This document shows, piece after piece, positions 1-8,117 of a stretch of DNA of 64,000 nt. The DNA is taken from positions 79,935 to 143,934 of the IMG/VR virus record IMGVR_UViG_3300021425_002093. One strand, given 5' to 3'. The notes below the pieces were generated by a model that made no database searches, was not told the origin of the DNA, and was given only the letters and a program-made list of their open reading frames with translations. Each line of letters starts with the position of its first letter. Within the stretch, counting starts at the first letter, position 1. The position numbers and the translations under genes were made by a program. Source of the stretch: a virus.

Positions 1-136
1 GAATGTATCCTTCTCCCATATAAATCTTGAAGTACTTATTATGTAGCTTGGGAATTGATGCGCTTTCATATGCAATGTTAGTCATATCAATTTCGCAGTC
101 GCCTTCCCATTCACGAACAATATCTTCAATCTTCAT
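1..136 (-). CDS. uvsY: UvsY recombination mediator, 5' end only (cut by window edge)
   Basis: The minus strand from position 136 opens with ATG and stays open to the window edge, giving 45 codons. The product begins MKIEDIVREWEGD and continues with an ID.T...YES....PKLHNKY pattern, which matches the start of T4-family UvsY. UvsY helps load UvsX recombinase onto single-stranded DNA coated by gp32. A Shine-Dalgarno-like GGAGA lies just upstream. The gene follows gp23 and a tube-like gene; a uvsY position after gp23 is, from memory, usual in marine T4-like phages. It has no TATAAATA late box but a sigma70-like box upstream, which suits an early or middle recombination gene. The C-terminal part lies outside the window. 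Confidence 0.8.
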   Translation of the reverse strand, partial: MKIEDIVREWEGDCEIDMTNIAYESASIPKLHNKYFKIYMGEGYI

Positions 137-171
137 TCACTTCTCCATACCTAATAACTTAAATAGTATCA

Positions 172-200
172 ATTATAACACAAAAAAGTTTACACTACAA
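172..200 (-). promoter_or_regulatory. sigma70-like promoter candidate for uvsY
   Basis: On the minus strand a perfect TATAAT (172-177) is preceded, after 17 bases, by TTGTAG (195-200), which matches the first half of the -35 consensus. The start codon of uvsY is about 35 bases downstream. The upstream half overlaps the last codons of the preceding gene. T4 uvsY is a middle gene, so a host-type rather than a late promoter is reasonable. No convincing MotA box was seen. This is a sequence match only. Confidence 0.45.
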
Positions 201-675
201 TATTATATGAATCATACCTAAACGAAACGTCAAATGTGGGCGGAGTTACATCTGCGTTTCTCGTATCCATCTGTATACCGCTTATTGATACCGGAAACAC
301 GTTAATAAAGTTGATTGTGATGTTAGCATTCTTTGTGCTATCAAGTATTACTAGAGACATGTCGGAAAGGGTCGACTGCGGAGACTGCTGTAGATCATCG
401 TACTGCTTATACTCTTTGGGGAATGTCAGCGATATAAGCCAATCTGAAACTTCTCGGAATGCTTTGAGATCTTCATCTGCTATCACACTCACAACGAGAT
501 CATCGTATTCAAGCTTTACACTTGGAAAGGGGAGCGTCTTAAACGGAGTTCCTGTGGCCGCAGGACTCGTGTTGAAGCCAGGTAGATTTACTGACTGCAC
601 ATAAAAACGAGTCTCGGGTAATCTATCAATTACAAGTCTAAACTCAATTGGTGATAGAAAATTAGAAGTAGCCAT
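190..675 (-). CDS. Tail-tube-family protein (gp19/gp54-like paralog)
   Basis: A 161-residue protein with the tail-tube pattern. It has F.LVIDRLPETRFYVQSVNLPGF near residues 12-34, then a conserved strand LEYDDLVVSVIADEDLKAFREVSDWL around residues 55-80, and F.VSFRY at the C-terminus. Length is close to that of T4 gp19, and the family builds the inner tube or its initiator or terminator ring. A separate gp19 is encoded at 16124-16669, so this is a second, diverged copy. In marine T4-like phages this slot between gp23 and uvsY is often labelled gp3, but the visible sequence pattern is tube-like. A late promoter box lies 32 bases upstream, so it is expressed apart from gp23. The exact role (initiator, terminator or baseplate hub tube) is not settled. 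Confidence 0.65.
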   Translation of the reverse strand: MATSNFLSPIEFRLVIDRLPETRFYVQSVNLPGFNTSPAATGTPFKTLPFPSVKLEYDDLVVSVIADEDLKAFREVSDWLISLTFPKEYKQYDDLQQSPQSTLSDMSLVILDSTKNANITINFINVFPVSISGIQMDTRNADVTPPTFDVSFRYDSYNIVV

Positions 676-707
676 ATTTCTAAAGTCTCAAGTGTTGTTG
701 TATCTAC

Positions 708-715
708 TATTTATA
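708..715 (-). promoter_or_regulatory. T4-type late promoter box TATAAATA
   Basis: A perfect TATAAATA on the minus strand, 32 bases before the start of the tube-like gene and just downstream of the gp23 terminator. Flanks (TTATAAATAGTA) match the boxes before gp23 and gp20. Confidence 0.8.
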
Positions 716-718
716 AGC

Positions 719-744
719 AAAAAAAAGGGAGGCCGGAGCCTCCC
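719..744 (-). terminator. Rho-independent terminator after gp23
   Basis: On the minus strand a 7-bp GC-rich stem (GGGAGGC paired with GCCTCCC, 727-744) with a 4-base loop is followed by eight T (719-726). It lies about 30 bases after the gp23 stop and before the next late promoter. It closes the capsid transcription unit. A very similar hairpin follows gp19. Confidence 0.9.
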
Positions 745-774
745 TCAAAGTGTCCGTTAAGACGGATCTTTTTA

Positions 775-2085
775 TTATAGCAAGTTGGTGACCAAGCTAC
801 GACGATAGTAAACGTTGCTATTATTACTAATAACACCATACGCTTGGTTGGTACCTTCAGCGAAGGGATTAGCAACCATACCGTAGCGAGTCTTGAAGCC
901 CAGCTTAGATTGGAAGCTGTTCTCACCGACTGCACGAACCATCTGCAGAGGAACATATGGGCAGTAGAAGATACCAGCGTCAAATGCGCTTGCACCCTTG
1001 TAGCCTACTACCATGTAGTTAGAACCTGCATACGGATCGACGTATACACGGAAACGTCCGTTCAGTACACCAGCGAATGTATTGCCAGTGTCATCGGGGT
1101 TCAGGTTGTTAGCGTTAAGAGCAGGAGTGTAATCCAGAACGCCAGCCATCTGAAGAGCAGAAGCAACGTCTGAAGAACAAACGATGATGTTGCCCTTACC
1201 ACGACGAGTCGCCTTGGCAATTGCGTTTGCTTCTTTCTCGATTTGGAACATCAAGCCCTTGAACTTCTCTACTGACCAACGACCGTTAGCATCAACGTCC
1301 AAGTTGAAAGTACCAGCGGATGCAGTGTCTGCGGAACCAGTTACAGCAGAAGAGTAGATTGTGCGTACAACTTCACGGTTGATTTCAGCAAGCAACTCAG
1401 CAGAGAGCATGTTAGCAAGCTCTTGCTCAGCGTCAAGACCGTGGATTGCTTTCAGATCTTGAGCGAGTTCAGAAGTGTACTCAGCTTTCAACGCACGTGA
1501 CTTAGCAGTTACTGAAACCTTCTCGATTGCAAAAGACATTTCAGCAAAGTTAGTACCAGCACCATCACCCAGAGCTTCAGCTTGAGCAGTAGTCATACCA
1601 GTTCCAGTGTTAGCGATGTCATCAGATCCAGCAGTACCTGTAGCATTACCCTGTACACCGTCTGCAGCACCGTTTCCAGAGAAATCAGTATCAGCTTCGT
1701 TGTACATTGCTTCTACGTTACGATCATTGCCAGCGGCGTCTGTCTCGTACTCTGAACGCATAGCGAAGATCAGTCCAGTAGGACCAGTCATAGGCTGAAC
1801 GCCAGCGATGTCATATGCGATGAGGTTAGGCATTGCACGACGAACGAGAGAGATCAATACGGGATCGTAAGTACCACGGTTGGCACCAGAACCGAATACG
1901 TTTCCGTCAGAAGTAGCAGGTGCTTCCATGAGAGACATAGTAGCGCCGCCTTCTTCACGAATGGCGTTTTCTGTGTTTTCCAAAAGAGTAGCAGTTACTG
2001 CCTGCTTGTGGGAGTTGCCAATTGCAGGAAGAGCTTCATGCTCCAGAACTGGCTTCCACTTTTGAAGTAATTCTTCATTTCTCAT
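775..2085 (-). CDS. 23: Major capsid protein gp23
   Basis: A 436-residue homolog of the T4 major capsid protein, which forms the hexamers of the head. The N-terminus (ELLQKWKPVLEHEALPAI) and the segment VRRAMPNLIAYDIAGVQPMTGPTGLIFAMRSEY (about residues 83-115) are diagnostic. The first 54 residues look like the T4 delta region removed during maturation: the sequence SLMEAPATSD has the L-x-E cleavage motif of the gp21 protease, so the mature protein probably begins at Ala55. It is shorter than T4 gp23 (521 residues), as is usual for marine relatives. The start has a good AAGGAG Shine-Dalgarno and a perfect late promoter 33 bases upstream; a strong terminator follows. It lies downstream of scaffold gp22, as in T4. 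Confidence 0.98.
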   Translation of the reverse strand: MRNEELLQKWKPVLEHEALPAIGNSHKQAVTATLLENTENAIREEGGATMSLMEAPATSDGNVFGSGANRGTYDPVLISLVRRAMPNLIAYDIAGVQPMTGPTGLIFAMRSEYETDAAGNDRNVEAMYNEADTDFSGNGAADGVQGNATGTAGSDDIANTGTGMTTAQAEALGDGAGTNFAEMSFAIEKVSVTAKSRALKAEYTSELAQDLKAIHGLDAEQELANMLSAELLAEINREVVRTIYSSAVTGSADTASAGTFNLDVDANGRWSVEKFKGLMFQIEKEANAIAKATRRGKGNIIVCSSDVASALQMAGVLDYTPALNANNLNPDDTGNTFAGVLNGRFRVYVDPYAGSNYMVVGYKGASAFDAGIFYCPYVPLQMVRAVGENSFQSKLGFKTRYGMVANPFAEGTNQAYGVISNNSNVYYRRSLVTNLL

Positions 2086-2118
2086 AGTTGTTCTCCTTAT
2101 TGAGATTTTGTCTATTAC

Positions 2119-2126
2119 TATTTATA
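2119..2126 (-). promoter_or_regulatory. T4-type late promoter box of gp23
   Basis: A perfect TATAAATA on the minus strand 33 bases before the gp23 start codon, in the 45-base gap between gp22 and gp23. It gives the major capsid gene its own late promoter. Confidence 0.85.
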
Positions 2127-2130
2127 AAAA

Positions 2131-3087
2131 TCAGTTCTTAGCTGCAAAGCGGCTGAGAGACTCTACGTAAGCCGAAACCGAAGGATCAGTGTAGGCCTTT
2201 TCTTCTGTCTCTTCTTGCAGAAGATCATCGGATTCTTCCTCAGAAACAGGTTGAGCTACAGACTCAGAAACAAACTGATCACGAATAACTTCGATCTTCT
2301 GAGTAAATTCTTCTACTGATTCGTAAGAGACTCCTTCTGAAAGAACACGGAGCCTTTCAGCTTGTGTATCAGTCAGTCCTTCAACAACCTGCTTAAACGC
2401 AATGTCACGCTCAAGAGATTCTTTTTCATTTCGAGCTTCAAGTAACTGCTCGAAAATTTCATTGTATTCTTCGGTCTGCTCTTTGAGCTTGGCTTCTATT
2501 TCCGCAACACGATCAATTTCTTCTTGATCAATATTGAGGTTATGCTCAGAGGCCAAAGCCTTAAGACCATCCATCAATGATTCCGCAACTTCAAGCTTGA
2601 TACCGCTTTCAACCTGAAGTTCGTTTTCGCTCATCCAAGACTCAACTACATAATCGAGATATGCATCAACTTTCTCGACTACATCGTTAACTGCTTGATG
2701 GACTTGCTCTTCAAGATCTTGCTCAAACTTAGCTTCAAGTTCTTCTTGAACAGCAACAACTTTTTCTTGTACTGCAGCTTCAAAGATAGCAACAGTGCGT
2801 TGCTTGAAATCTTCTGAAAGATCTGAACCTTCGAAAATACCTTCGATAGACTCTTTCATGCTCTTCTTGTCTGCATGACGTGGAGCGGCTTTTACGCCTT
2901 CCTTGCCTTGGGGAGTTTTTACATCGTCTTCGATCTCGTCTGCCTTCATGTCGCCTTGGTGCTTGTCAGCTTTACGCTTAACACCAGTGCCACCAGCAGG
3001 AGCTACGGGATCAGCAGATTCAGAATCCTCACCATCAGCTTTGATCTCGTTGATAAGATCAGCGTCTTCAATGTATTGTTCACTCAT
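2131..3087 (-). CDS. 22: Prohead scaffold (core) protein gp22
   Basis: A 318-residue, highly charged and helical protein, rich in Glu, Lys and Asp, with long coiled-coil stretches (about residues 95-215). This is the expected make-up of the T4 scaffold gp22, on which the gp23 shell assembles before the protease degrades the core. It is longer than T4 gp22 (about 269 residues), partly because of an acidic, Gly/Pro-containing N-terminal tail (residues 1-65). The position between gp21 and gp23 is exactly that of T4. The C-terminal segment SVSAYVESLSRFAA resembles the short helix that ends many marine gp22 proteins. A perfect late promoter precedes it. Confidence 0.9.
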   Translation of the reverse strand: MSEQYIEDADLINEIKADGEDSESADPVAPAGGTGVKRKADKHQGDMKADEIEDDVKTPQGKEGVKAAPRHADKKSMKESIEGIFEGSDLSEDFKQRTVAIFEAAVQEKVVAVQEELEAKFEQDLEEQVHQAVNDVVEKVDAYLDYVVESWMSENELQVESGIKLEVAESLMDGLKALASEHNLNIDQEEIDRVAEIEAKLKEQTEEYNEIFEQLLEARNEKESLERDIAFKQVVEGLTDTQAERLRVLSEGVSYESVEEFTQKIEVIRDQFVSESVAQPVSEEESDDLLQEETEEKAYTDPSVSAYVESLSRFAAKN

Positions 3088-3123
3088 ATGAATTCTCCTT
3101 ACTATTAGTTATAGTTTATCTAT

Positions 3124-3131
3124 TATTTATA
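3124..3131 (-). promoter_or_regulatory. T4-type late promoter box of gp22
   Basis: A perfect TATAAATA on the minus strand 36 bases before the gp22 start, in the gap after gp21. Confidence 0.8.
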
Positions 3132-3135
3132 AAAA

Positions 3136-3816
3136 CTATATCTTTGTTAAAGATGATAGAAATCTTTCGAACATGACGCCGGCCTTAGCTTCTAAATCTT
3201 TGCTAGACACTTTCGCAGTTTCTTTAATTTCTTGTTCAATTTGATCAAAAGCATTAGCTCTCTCCCATGTAGAGGAAGCTATGTCATATACCCAATCAAC
3301 TCCTTCCATTACACCTTTGACAAATGCATCTGGCGCAGATGGATCAGCAACGATATCACCTGCTGTAGCAAGCATGAAATCCTTTTGGACTTCCATGATG
3401 CCACTTTTATTTTGCTTAAGCGAGCCCATTCCACGAGAAGAAATTCCGATTACAGCGCCTTCGTCGATGAGACTTTTAACAATCTCGCCCATCGGAGTTC
3501 CCATGACTTTTGCTCGACCAACTACATTGTCACCTTCTGTTCGCAACTCGGTGAACATGTGAGACACACGATCCAAATTGATTGTGGGACCAGCGGGATG
3601 TCCTAACTCACCGTATGCACGATTCTTTTCTACGTAATTTTTGATATAACGATTCGTTTCGTTAAACAAAACTTCAGAAGGATAAATGCGCCCGTTTCTA
3701 TTCTTGATGTTACCTTGCATGATAACACCTTCGACGAAATACGTCTTACCACCAGACTCGTTTTCTTCCGTGATATATTGAACTTCTTCAACAATTTCTT
3801 TTATGAGTAGTGACAT
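3136..3816 (-). CDS. 21: Prohead maturation protease gp21
   Basis: A 226-residue serine protease of the T4 gp21 (herpesvirus-assemblin-like, Peptidase U9) family. It cleaves scaffold and capsid proteins after L/I-x-E motifs during head maturation. The visible hallmarks are IMQGNIKNRNGRIYP (about residues 32-46), the catalytic His in GELGHP (H73), the nucleophile in ISSRGMGSL (S126/S127) and the downstream D..ADPSAPDAF segment (about residues 154-164). Length is close to T4 gp21 (212). It starts 12 bases after the small upstream gene with no promoter between, so it is co-transcribed with the gp67/gp68-like genes. Confidence 0.95.
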   Translation of the reverse strand: MSLLIKEIVEEVQYITEENESGGKTYFVEGVIMQGNIKNRNGRIYPSEVLFNETNRYIKNYVEKNRAYGELGHPAGPTINLDRVSHMFTELRTEGDNVVGRAKVMGTPMGEIVKSLIDEGAVIGISSRGMGSLKQNKSGIMEVQKDFMLATAGDIVADPSAPDAFVKGVMEGVDWVYDIASSTWERANAFDQIEQEIKETAKVSSKDLEAKAGVMFERFLSSLTKI

Positions 3817-3828
3817 TTATTATTATCC

Positions 3829-4095
3829 TTATGCTCTATATGCAATCGCACTGGCCCAAACAACTGTAGTGGCGGCTGGAGCATCCAAAGTTTGAGCAGG
3901 CTCTTTTTCGATAAAAACAGTTCCATTTGGACTAACGTATATGCCGTTTCCAGTTTCCACTATAATAACCAGCGCTGGTGCTGGATCCATGTTTGTTACT
4001 GAAACCAAAGTAGCCAAGCTGATATCACTGGCCGCTCCAGAGACTCCGCTTGCGATATCTTCTGCTGGACTTAATGGCTTGACTACGCTAGGCAT
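3829..4095 (-). CDS. Small protein of unknown function in the prohead operon
   Basis: An 88-residue protein rich in Ala, Val, Ser and Thr, with a beta-strand-like segment (ALVIIVETGNGIYVSPNGTVFIEK, about residues 41-64). There is no signal peptide and no clear membrane segment. Its ATG overlaps the stop of the upstream gp68-like gene (TAATG), and gp21 starts 12 bases downstream, so translation is probably coupled. A gene here is absent from the T4 order 67-68-21. The position suggests a minor head or core component or a decoration protein, but I do not recognise a family. Confidence 0.75.
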   Translation of the reverse strand: MPSVVKPLSPAEDIASGVSGAASDISLATLVSVTNMDPAPALVIIVETGNGIYVSPNGTVFIEKEPAQTLDAPAATTVVWASAIAYRA

Positions 4096-4520
4096 TAAGC
4101 AGCCTCCCTAGCAAATTTTACAATCTCCTCAAATCCTTTCTTATTCTTCATCATCTTTTCGTGCATCTTTTTCTTGCTAGATCCACTCATAGATCCCATT
4201 ACAGATTTGATTGCCGAGGCATCTTCTTTGCCAATCATTACGGAAGAGCCATCTTGCAAGGTCATCTTACCGGGTTTGACTGACTCCTCTAAAGAAATAA
4301 AATTAGAGAATCCAAGCAAACGCTCTTCGTAAACTGCAGCGTCATTACCCTCTTCTCTGTCTGCCCGGCGCTTAGCCTTTTTAGACTTAGAAGTGAATTG
4401 ACTTTCTTCAGCTTCTGGATGATCTTTTTTATCTACAATATGCTTGTCGATAAAACGCTGTTCGTCTTCTGAACGAGGCTTATCAACAGCTTCCTGTATG
4501 ATGTCTTGCAAGGTTCTCAT
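4095..4520 (-). CDS. 68: Prohead core protein, gp68-like by position
   Basis: A 141-residue, strongly charged protein with a Lys-rich middle (SKSKKAKRRADREEG, about residues 44-58) and a basic Met/Lys-rich C-terminus (KKKMHEKMMKNKKGF). Its size matches T4 gp68 (about 17 kDa), a minor prohead core protein. The order gp67-like, this gene, (88-residue gene), gp21 follows T4 order 67-68-21. FISLEE (about residue 74) contains an L-x-E motif that the gp21 protease could cut. Sequence resemblance to T4 gp68 is weak by eye, so the name rests on position, size and composition. Confidence 0.6.
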   Translation of the reverse strand: MRTLQDIIQEAVDKPRSEDEQRFIDKHIVDKKDHPEAEESQFTSKSKKAKRRADREEGNDAAVYEERLLGFSNFISLEESVKPGKMTLQDGSSVMIGKEDASAIKSVMGSMSGSSKKKMHEKMMKNKKGFEEIVKFAREAA

Positions 4521-4523
4521 ACC

Positions 4524-4736
4524 TTACTCTCCTTCGATTTCCATTTCTTGTTCTACGTCATCCATCTCTGACTCTTCAAAGGACTCTTCCTCTGAAGCGG
4601 AAGCAAACATTTCGTCATATTTCATATCGACTGCATTTGCAACTTTGTTAGTCATGATATCGTTAAACGTATCTTTAAATTCGTCTGGCTTGGAGTTAAT
4701 AGCCTGTCTCACTAAATCTAATGTAGTATTATCCAT
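4524..4736 (-). CDS. 67: Prohead core protein gp67-like
   Basis: A 70-residue acidic protein. Residues 1-45 form a helix-like part (LVRQAINSKPDEFKDTFNDIM) and residues 46-70 are almost all acidic. T4 gp67 (80 residues) has the same build: a short helical head and a very acidic tail, and it is a core component cut by the prohead protease. It is the first gene after the inserted structural block and has its own late promoter. The next gene starts 3 bases downstream. The assignment rests on composition, size and order. Confidence 0.75.
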   Translation of the reverse strand: MDNTTLDLVRQAINSKPDEFKDTFNDIMTNKVANAVDMKYDEMFASASEEESFEESEMDDVEQEMEIEGE

Positions 4737-4758
4737 AATTATTTCTCCTGTAGTATAT

Positions 4759-4766
4759 TATTTATA
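4759..4766 (-). promoter_or_regulatory. T4-type late promoter box of the gp67-gp68-gp21 unit
   Basis: A perfect TATAAATA on the minus strand only 22 bases before the gp67-like start, in the 36-base gap after the preceding structural gene. It re-initiates transcription for the prohead core operon. Confidence 0.75.
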
Positions 4767-4772
4767 ATAAAC

Positions 4773-5384
4773 TCATATTCTGGCGATATACGAGTTACGC
4801 TTTAAGTTATCTTTCAGCTTTTTACCCGTAGATCCTGCTGTTTGATGCGAATTTAATTGCTCATCCCAAACTTGATCTGCGGCAGCATTTGCAATGTTCG
4901 TAATATCCTGATCTGTCAAACTCACACCAACAGCTTCTACAGTAATTAAATCAACGATATTCGATCTTACAAGCGAAACAGAAACACCTTCCGCAAAGTA
5001 AAACGGAGTCTGACCCGCTTCTCGTGTATATAAGTTTCCTTCAATCGTCAATGTATATGATGACTTTGAAGCAAAGGGCTGTATCCTCCATCCATTCTCA
5101 AGAAAGTATGTGACACCAAGATCTCTATCTTCAGTAATCGGGTCACCACCAACAGCAGTAAATGCTTTATCCCAAACTCTAGCATCGGGTGCTTCCGTCG
5201 ATGCAATATTCCATTCTTTCCAAGCGGAATACAAATCCGTCTTTACGTCTAACGTTGTCACTCCTTCATCTACAAATATCGTTCTTGTTGGCCCATCGAA
5301 TGCAACCTTTTGATTTGGGTATCCACCCTCATCAGCAGGAAGCCAATTCCATCGAGTCCCATAAAACTGATGAATCGAAGGCAT
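4773..5384 (-). CDS. Virion structural protein, unknown (203 aa)
   Basis: The frame is open further upstream (an ATG at 5405), but I choose the ATG at 5384. It overlaps the stop of the upstream gene as TAATG, a junction used repeatedly in this genome, and yields a start MPSIHQFYGTRWNW. The product has a beta-rich body with TIFVDEGVTTLDVKTDLYSAWKEW (about residues 35-58), then YFLENGWRIQPF and a GNLYTREAGQTPF motif. I recall this layout from virion-associated proteins of many tailed phages. The C-terminal tail (about residues 150-203) is helical and ends in a basic patch. It is probably a partner of the large upstream protein, with which it is translationally coupled. The exact role is unknown. 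Confidence 0.75.
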   Translation of the reverse strand: MPSIHQFYGTRWNWLPADEGGYPNQKVAFDGPTRTIFVDEGVTTLDVKTDLYSAWKEWNIASTEAPDARVWDKAFTAVGGDPITEDRDLGVTYFLENGWRIQPFASKSSYTLTIEGNLYTREAGQTPFYFAEGVSVSLVRSNIVDLITVEAVGVSLTDQDITNIANAAADQVWDEQLNSHQTAGSTGKKLKDNLKRNSYIARI

Positions 5385-8071
5385 TACTGAAGTATCTCTT
5401 TCCAAGTAATGCTAAACATAATTCTAGGATCTTGCATATCCTTAATTTGCTCGTGTGCAAAGAAAGTCCAAGTCGAGCGAGATCCTGTAAATCCATGAAT
5501 AACAGGATTCACTGACGCAGGATCGAAAGCAAAATCAGTTGTATCCACAGGAATCGTAAGCAATCGATCTTGATACAAATACGCTTTCGTCAAGTTAACA
5601 ATCTTAATGAAAACAGTTCTTGGGAATGGATTTGCAATACCAGTAGAAGAGATACTATGACAATGCAATGCGCCATCTGCGGTATTTTCATTCAATGGGA
5701 ATGTTGCTGTTTGTGGTTCTCTTAACAGCCAACGATCACTTGTTTCTGGTCTACATTCAGCATCAGTCGGATCAATCGTAACGACTGGTGGTCGAGTCAT
5801 CGTAAACGTTTCAGCGCCAGAGAACGTTCCGGTTGTTGCTGAACTTAATGTGACTTGAGTTCCACTATCCACTGAACGAATTACAGTGTTTGCGGGAATG
5901 TTTGTTCCGCTGATCGCACCACCTTCGATTAACTTAATGTGCGTCAGTGTAGTCGCCGCAGGAATTGCCTTGTTCTGAATTGGCTTAGTTAGCGTCAACA
6001 CGCTTCCATTGATATCAAGAATGTTTGTTCCGTCAGATGTCAATGGAGTATTATTTGAATCAAGAACGGTTACTGATCCACCGATAACAAATCCAGTTGC
6101 GTCTGCTACTTCAATTGTAGTAGAATATATTGCGGTTGTTCCGACTGTCGTAGTTGTCGCAGTCTGATCGTCAAGTAAAAGCGTAGTGCTATTACCTACA
6201 GCATCAACAGCCGCTCCCACTCCTGTCGTTTCAATTGAATTGTCGATATCAGAAATAACTTGTTCTGCTACACCACCATCATCGGGTCTATTTTTCCAAG
6301 CACCGTTTTGTAGATTAATATAGCGATCTGTGAGAATATCTGTAAATTGCCCATTGAACATATCTTCAAATTCGATGTTCTTTGTATTTCCCAATAAGTT
6401 TGTGTCTTCGAATGAAGTACCAGCAGTTGAAATTTGAAAGTTAGTGCCTGGGATGTCTTGAAAATCGTGGCCGCTATGAACGCAATCTCTACCTATTCGG
6501 AAGTGTACAATTGCGTCACGATTTGCTCCCGCAGAAATCTCTCCCTCAGTATCCACATTATTATCATATGCATATGCAGTGATCTTTGTAGGAACAAAAA
6601 GACTATGATCTACTGAACCCGAAGCAAGCAATTCTTTTGGAGATAGAGTAAACAATGGTCTGAATCCAGCACCATCTACAGCCAAGTGCCCAGATGTGTA
6701 AACTTTTGGACGACCTAGTGACTGTAAATCGATATCTGTTTCCGTCCATACAGATGAACTCCAACTTCTCATGTAGACGTAGTTAGCATCTTCTGGTCTC
6801 GACGAAGTTAAGCCCAAACGAACAAGGTCTGAAGGAAGCGGCCCAAAGTTACCGTCTGTTCCCGACCCATCTCCATAAACAGCATGATTTTGCATTTCGC
6901 TGTCGCTGTAGTAGTACAGTTGTTGACAAGCCGGAAGTGATGCTGTTGCACTTAATGATTCTGTGTTGCGATTACCGTGGAAGTATTCATGAATAACGAG
7001 ACGTTGACCATCATTAAATGTGCCAAATCTTACTCGACCTGCGCCATGCCACTGAATATCAAGCCAGAAGATATTGTCCTTTGATAAGTCGAAGTCCATC
7101 TGACTACGATTGCTCAATGTTCTGGAGCCGTTAATTAAGTCGCCATTGAAGTTATCGAATCCGTCCGATGTATCCGATGATGCTAAAATATAATTCTTAA
7201 CAGATCCAGATACACTTGATCTTCTTACGAGATAAAGGACACCCGTTGGGCCGACACGAAACATAAATCCATTGTCTGCGTCAAAAAGTCCAAAATTTCT
7301 TTCCGTACCTGAATTAGTTGCAGGCAATGCACTTACTTTGCCAGTATCACTAAACAACATTGTTCCCATGAACAAATGACCAGAGCCGGGTATATAGTGA
7401 TGATAGGTCTTGCTTGAAGCCGCCGCAAAGTCTTGTTGTTCTTTTACTCTTGGCTCAATGTACTTTCCAGTATCACTAAAAAAGACATCTGCTTCTCGTT
7501 TTGCCCTTGCGCCTGTATTAAGATATGTCAACGAAAAGTTTTCTAAGAGTTCGTCAATATTAGAGTAAACATACTCACCTAAGTGAGTTGCGCCTGTTGT
7601 GCGAAGTTTACCGAACGCATCGAGAGTTGGGCGACCGTCCGCTAGTGTTACGAGTGCTGATCCATATGGATCAATGTCGAGCCCATATTCGGGATTGTCA
7701 TATCCCATGATATTTTGTGCTGGAATATAGACATCGTAAAATCGAACAACTTCACCCACAATTCGAGTAGCACCGCCATCGTCGGGATCGACGATTGTTT
7801 GACCAACGCTAGGCTCGTTATTCTCAAATTTATTTGCTTTTGAGTAGTGAACAGCAAGAACGCCAGTACCGTCACCTTTATCATAAACACCGTGAAGATG
7901 CACCATCCCAAATCCTGTGACAGTGTACATTGAGCCGATCTTCCAGTTGTATCCAATGCTATTTCCGCCAGTGTTCGTTCCGAACTCAATCTCGGCAGTG
8001 TGGATCATGTATACACGATCACCAGTACTCTCTGGTGGAATTCTAGTAAATCTTTTATCTCCGAGCGCCAT
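5384..8071 (-). CDS. Large virion structural protein, unknown (895 aa)
   Basis: An 895-residue, beta-rich, Gly/Thr/Asp-rich protein with no signal peptide or membrane segment. It opens with MALGDKRFTRIPPESTGDRVYMIHTAEIEF; a middle part has aromatic, sugar-binding-like patches (TYHHYIPGSGHLFMGTMLF, about residues 223-242). A low-complexity Thr/Val region (about residues 600-740) resembles the small beta modules of neighbouring proteins. It lies in the block between portal gp20 and the prohead core genes, which has no T4 counterpart, with its own perfect late promoter. From memory, similar large proteins are virion components in marine myoviruses. Head fibre, decoration or neck appendage are all possible. 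Confidence 0.8.
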   Translation of the reverse strand: MALGDKRFTRIPPESTGDRVYMIHTAEIEFGTNTGGNSIGYNWKIGSMYTVTGFGMVHLHGVYDKGDGTGVLAVHYSKANKFENNEPSVGQTIVDPDDGGATRIVGEVVRFYDVYIPAQNIMGYDNPEYGLDIDPYGSALVTLADGRPTLDAFGKLRTTGATHLGEYVYSNIDELLENFSLTYLNTGARAKREADVFFSDTGKYIEPRVKEQQDFAAASSKTYHHYIPGSGHLFMGTMLFSDTGKVSALPATNSGTERNFGLFDADNGFMFRVGPTGVLYLVRRSSVSGSVKNYILASSDTSDGFDNFNGDLINGSRTLSNRSQMDFDLSKDNIFWLDIQWHGAGRVRFGTFNDGQRLVIHEYFHGNRNTESLSATASLPACQQLYYYSDSEMQNHAVYGDGSGTDGNFGPLPSDLVRLGLTSSRPEDANYVYMRSWSSSVWTETDIDLQSLGRPKVYTSGHLAVDGAGFRPLFTLSPKELLASGSVDHSLFVPTKITAYAYDNNVDTEGEISAGANRDAIVHFRIGRDCVHSGHDFQDIPGTNFQISTAGTSFEDTNLLGNTKNIEFEDMFNGQFTDILTDRYINLQNGAWKNRPDDGGVAEQVISDIDNSIETTGVGAAVDAVGNSTTLLLDDQTATTTTVGTTAIYSTTIEVADATGFVIGGSVTVLDSNNTPLTSDGTNILDINGSVLTLTKPIQNKAIPAATTLTHIKLIEGGAISGTNIPANTVIRSVDSGTQVTLSSATTGTFSGAETFTMTRPPVVTIDPTDAECRPETSDRWLLREPQTATFPLNENTADGALHCHSISSTGIANPFPRTVFIKIVNLTKAYLYQDRLLTIPVDTTDFAFDPASVNPVIHGFTGSRSTWTFFAHEQIKDMQDPRIMFSITWKEILQ

Positions 8072-8105
8072 TTAATTATCCCGCTAAAATTGTTCTAATT
8101 TTAAT

Positions 8106-8113
8106 TATTTATA
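8106..8113 (-). promoter_or_regulatory. T4-type late promoter box
   Basis: A perfect TATAAATA on the minus strand 34 bases before the start of the 895-residue gene, in the 46-base gap after the upstream gene. Confidence 0.8.
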
Positions 8114-8117
8114 TCGA

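Noticed and set aside
27-221. Plus-strand open frame at the left edge
   Set aside because: It runs antisense to the start of uvsY, whose minus-strand product is recognisable, and has no Shine-Dalgarno site.
190-675. Naming the tube-like gene gp3
   Set aside because: Position alone suggests gp3, but the sequence pattern is that of the gp19/gp54 tube family, so I left the symbol empty.
5385-5405. Upstream ATG at 5405 as start of the 203-residue gene
   Set aside because: It would overlap the upstream gene by 22 bases. The ATG at 5384 forms the TAATG junction used repeatedly here and is preferred.
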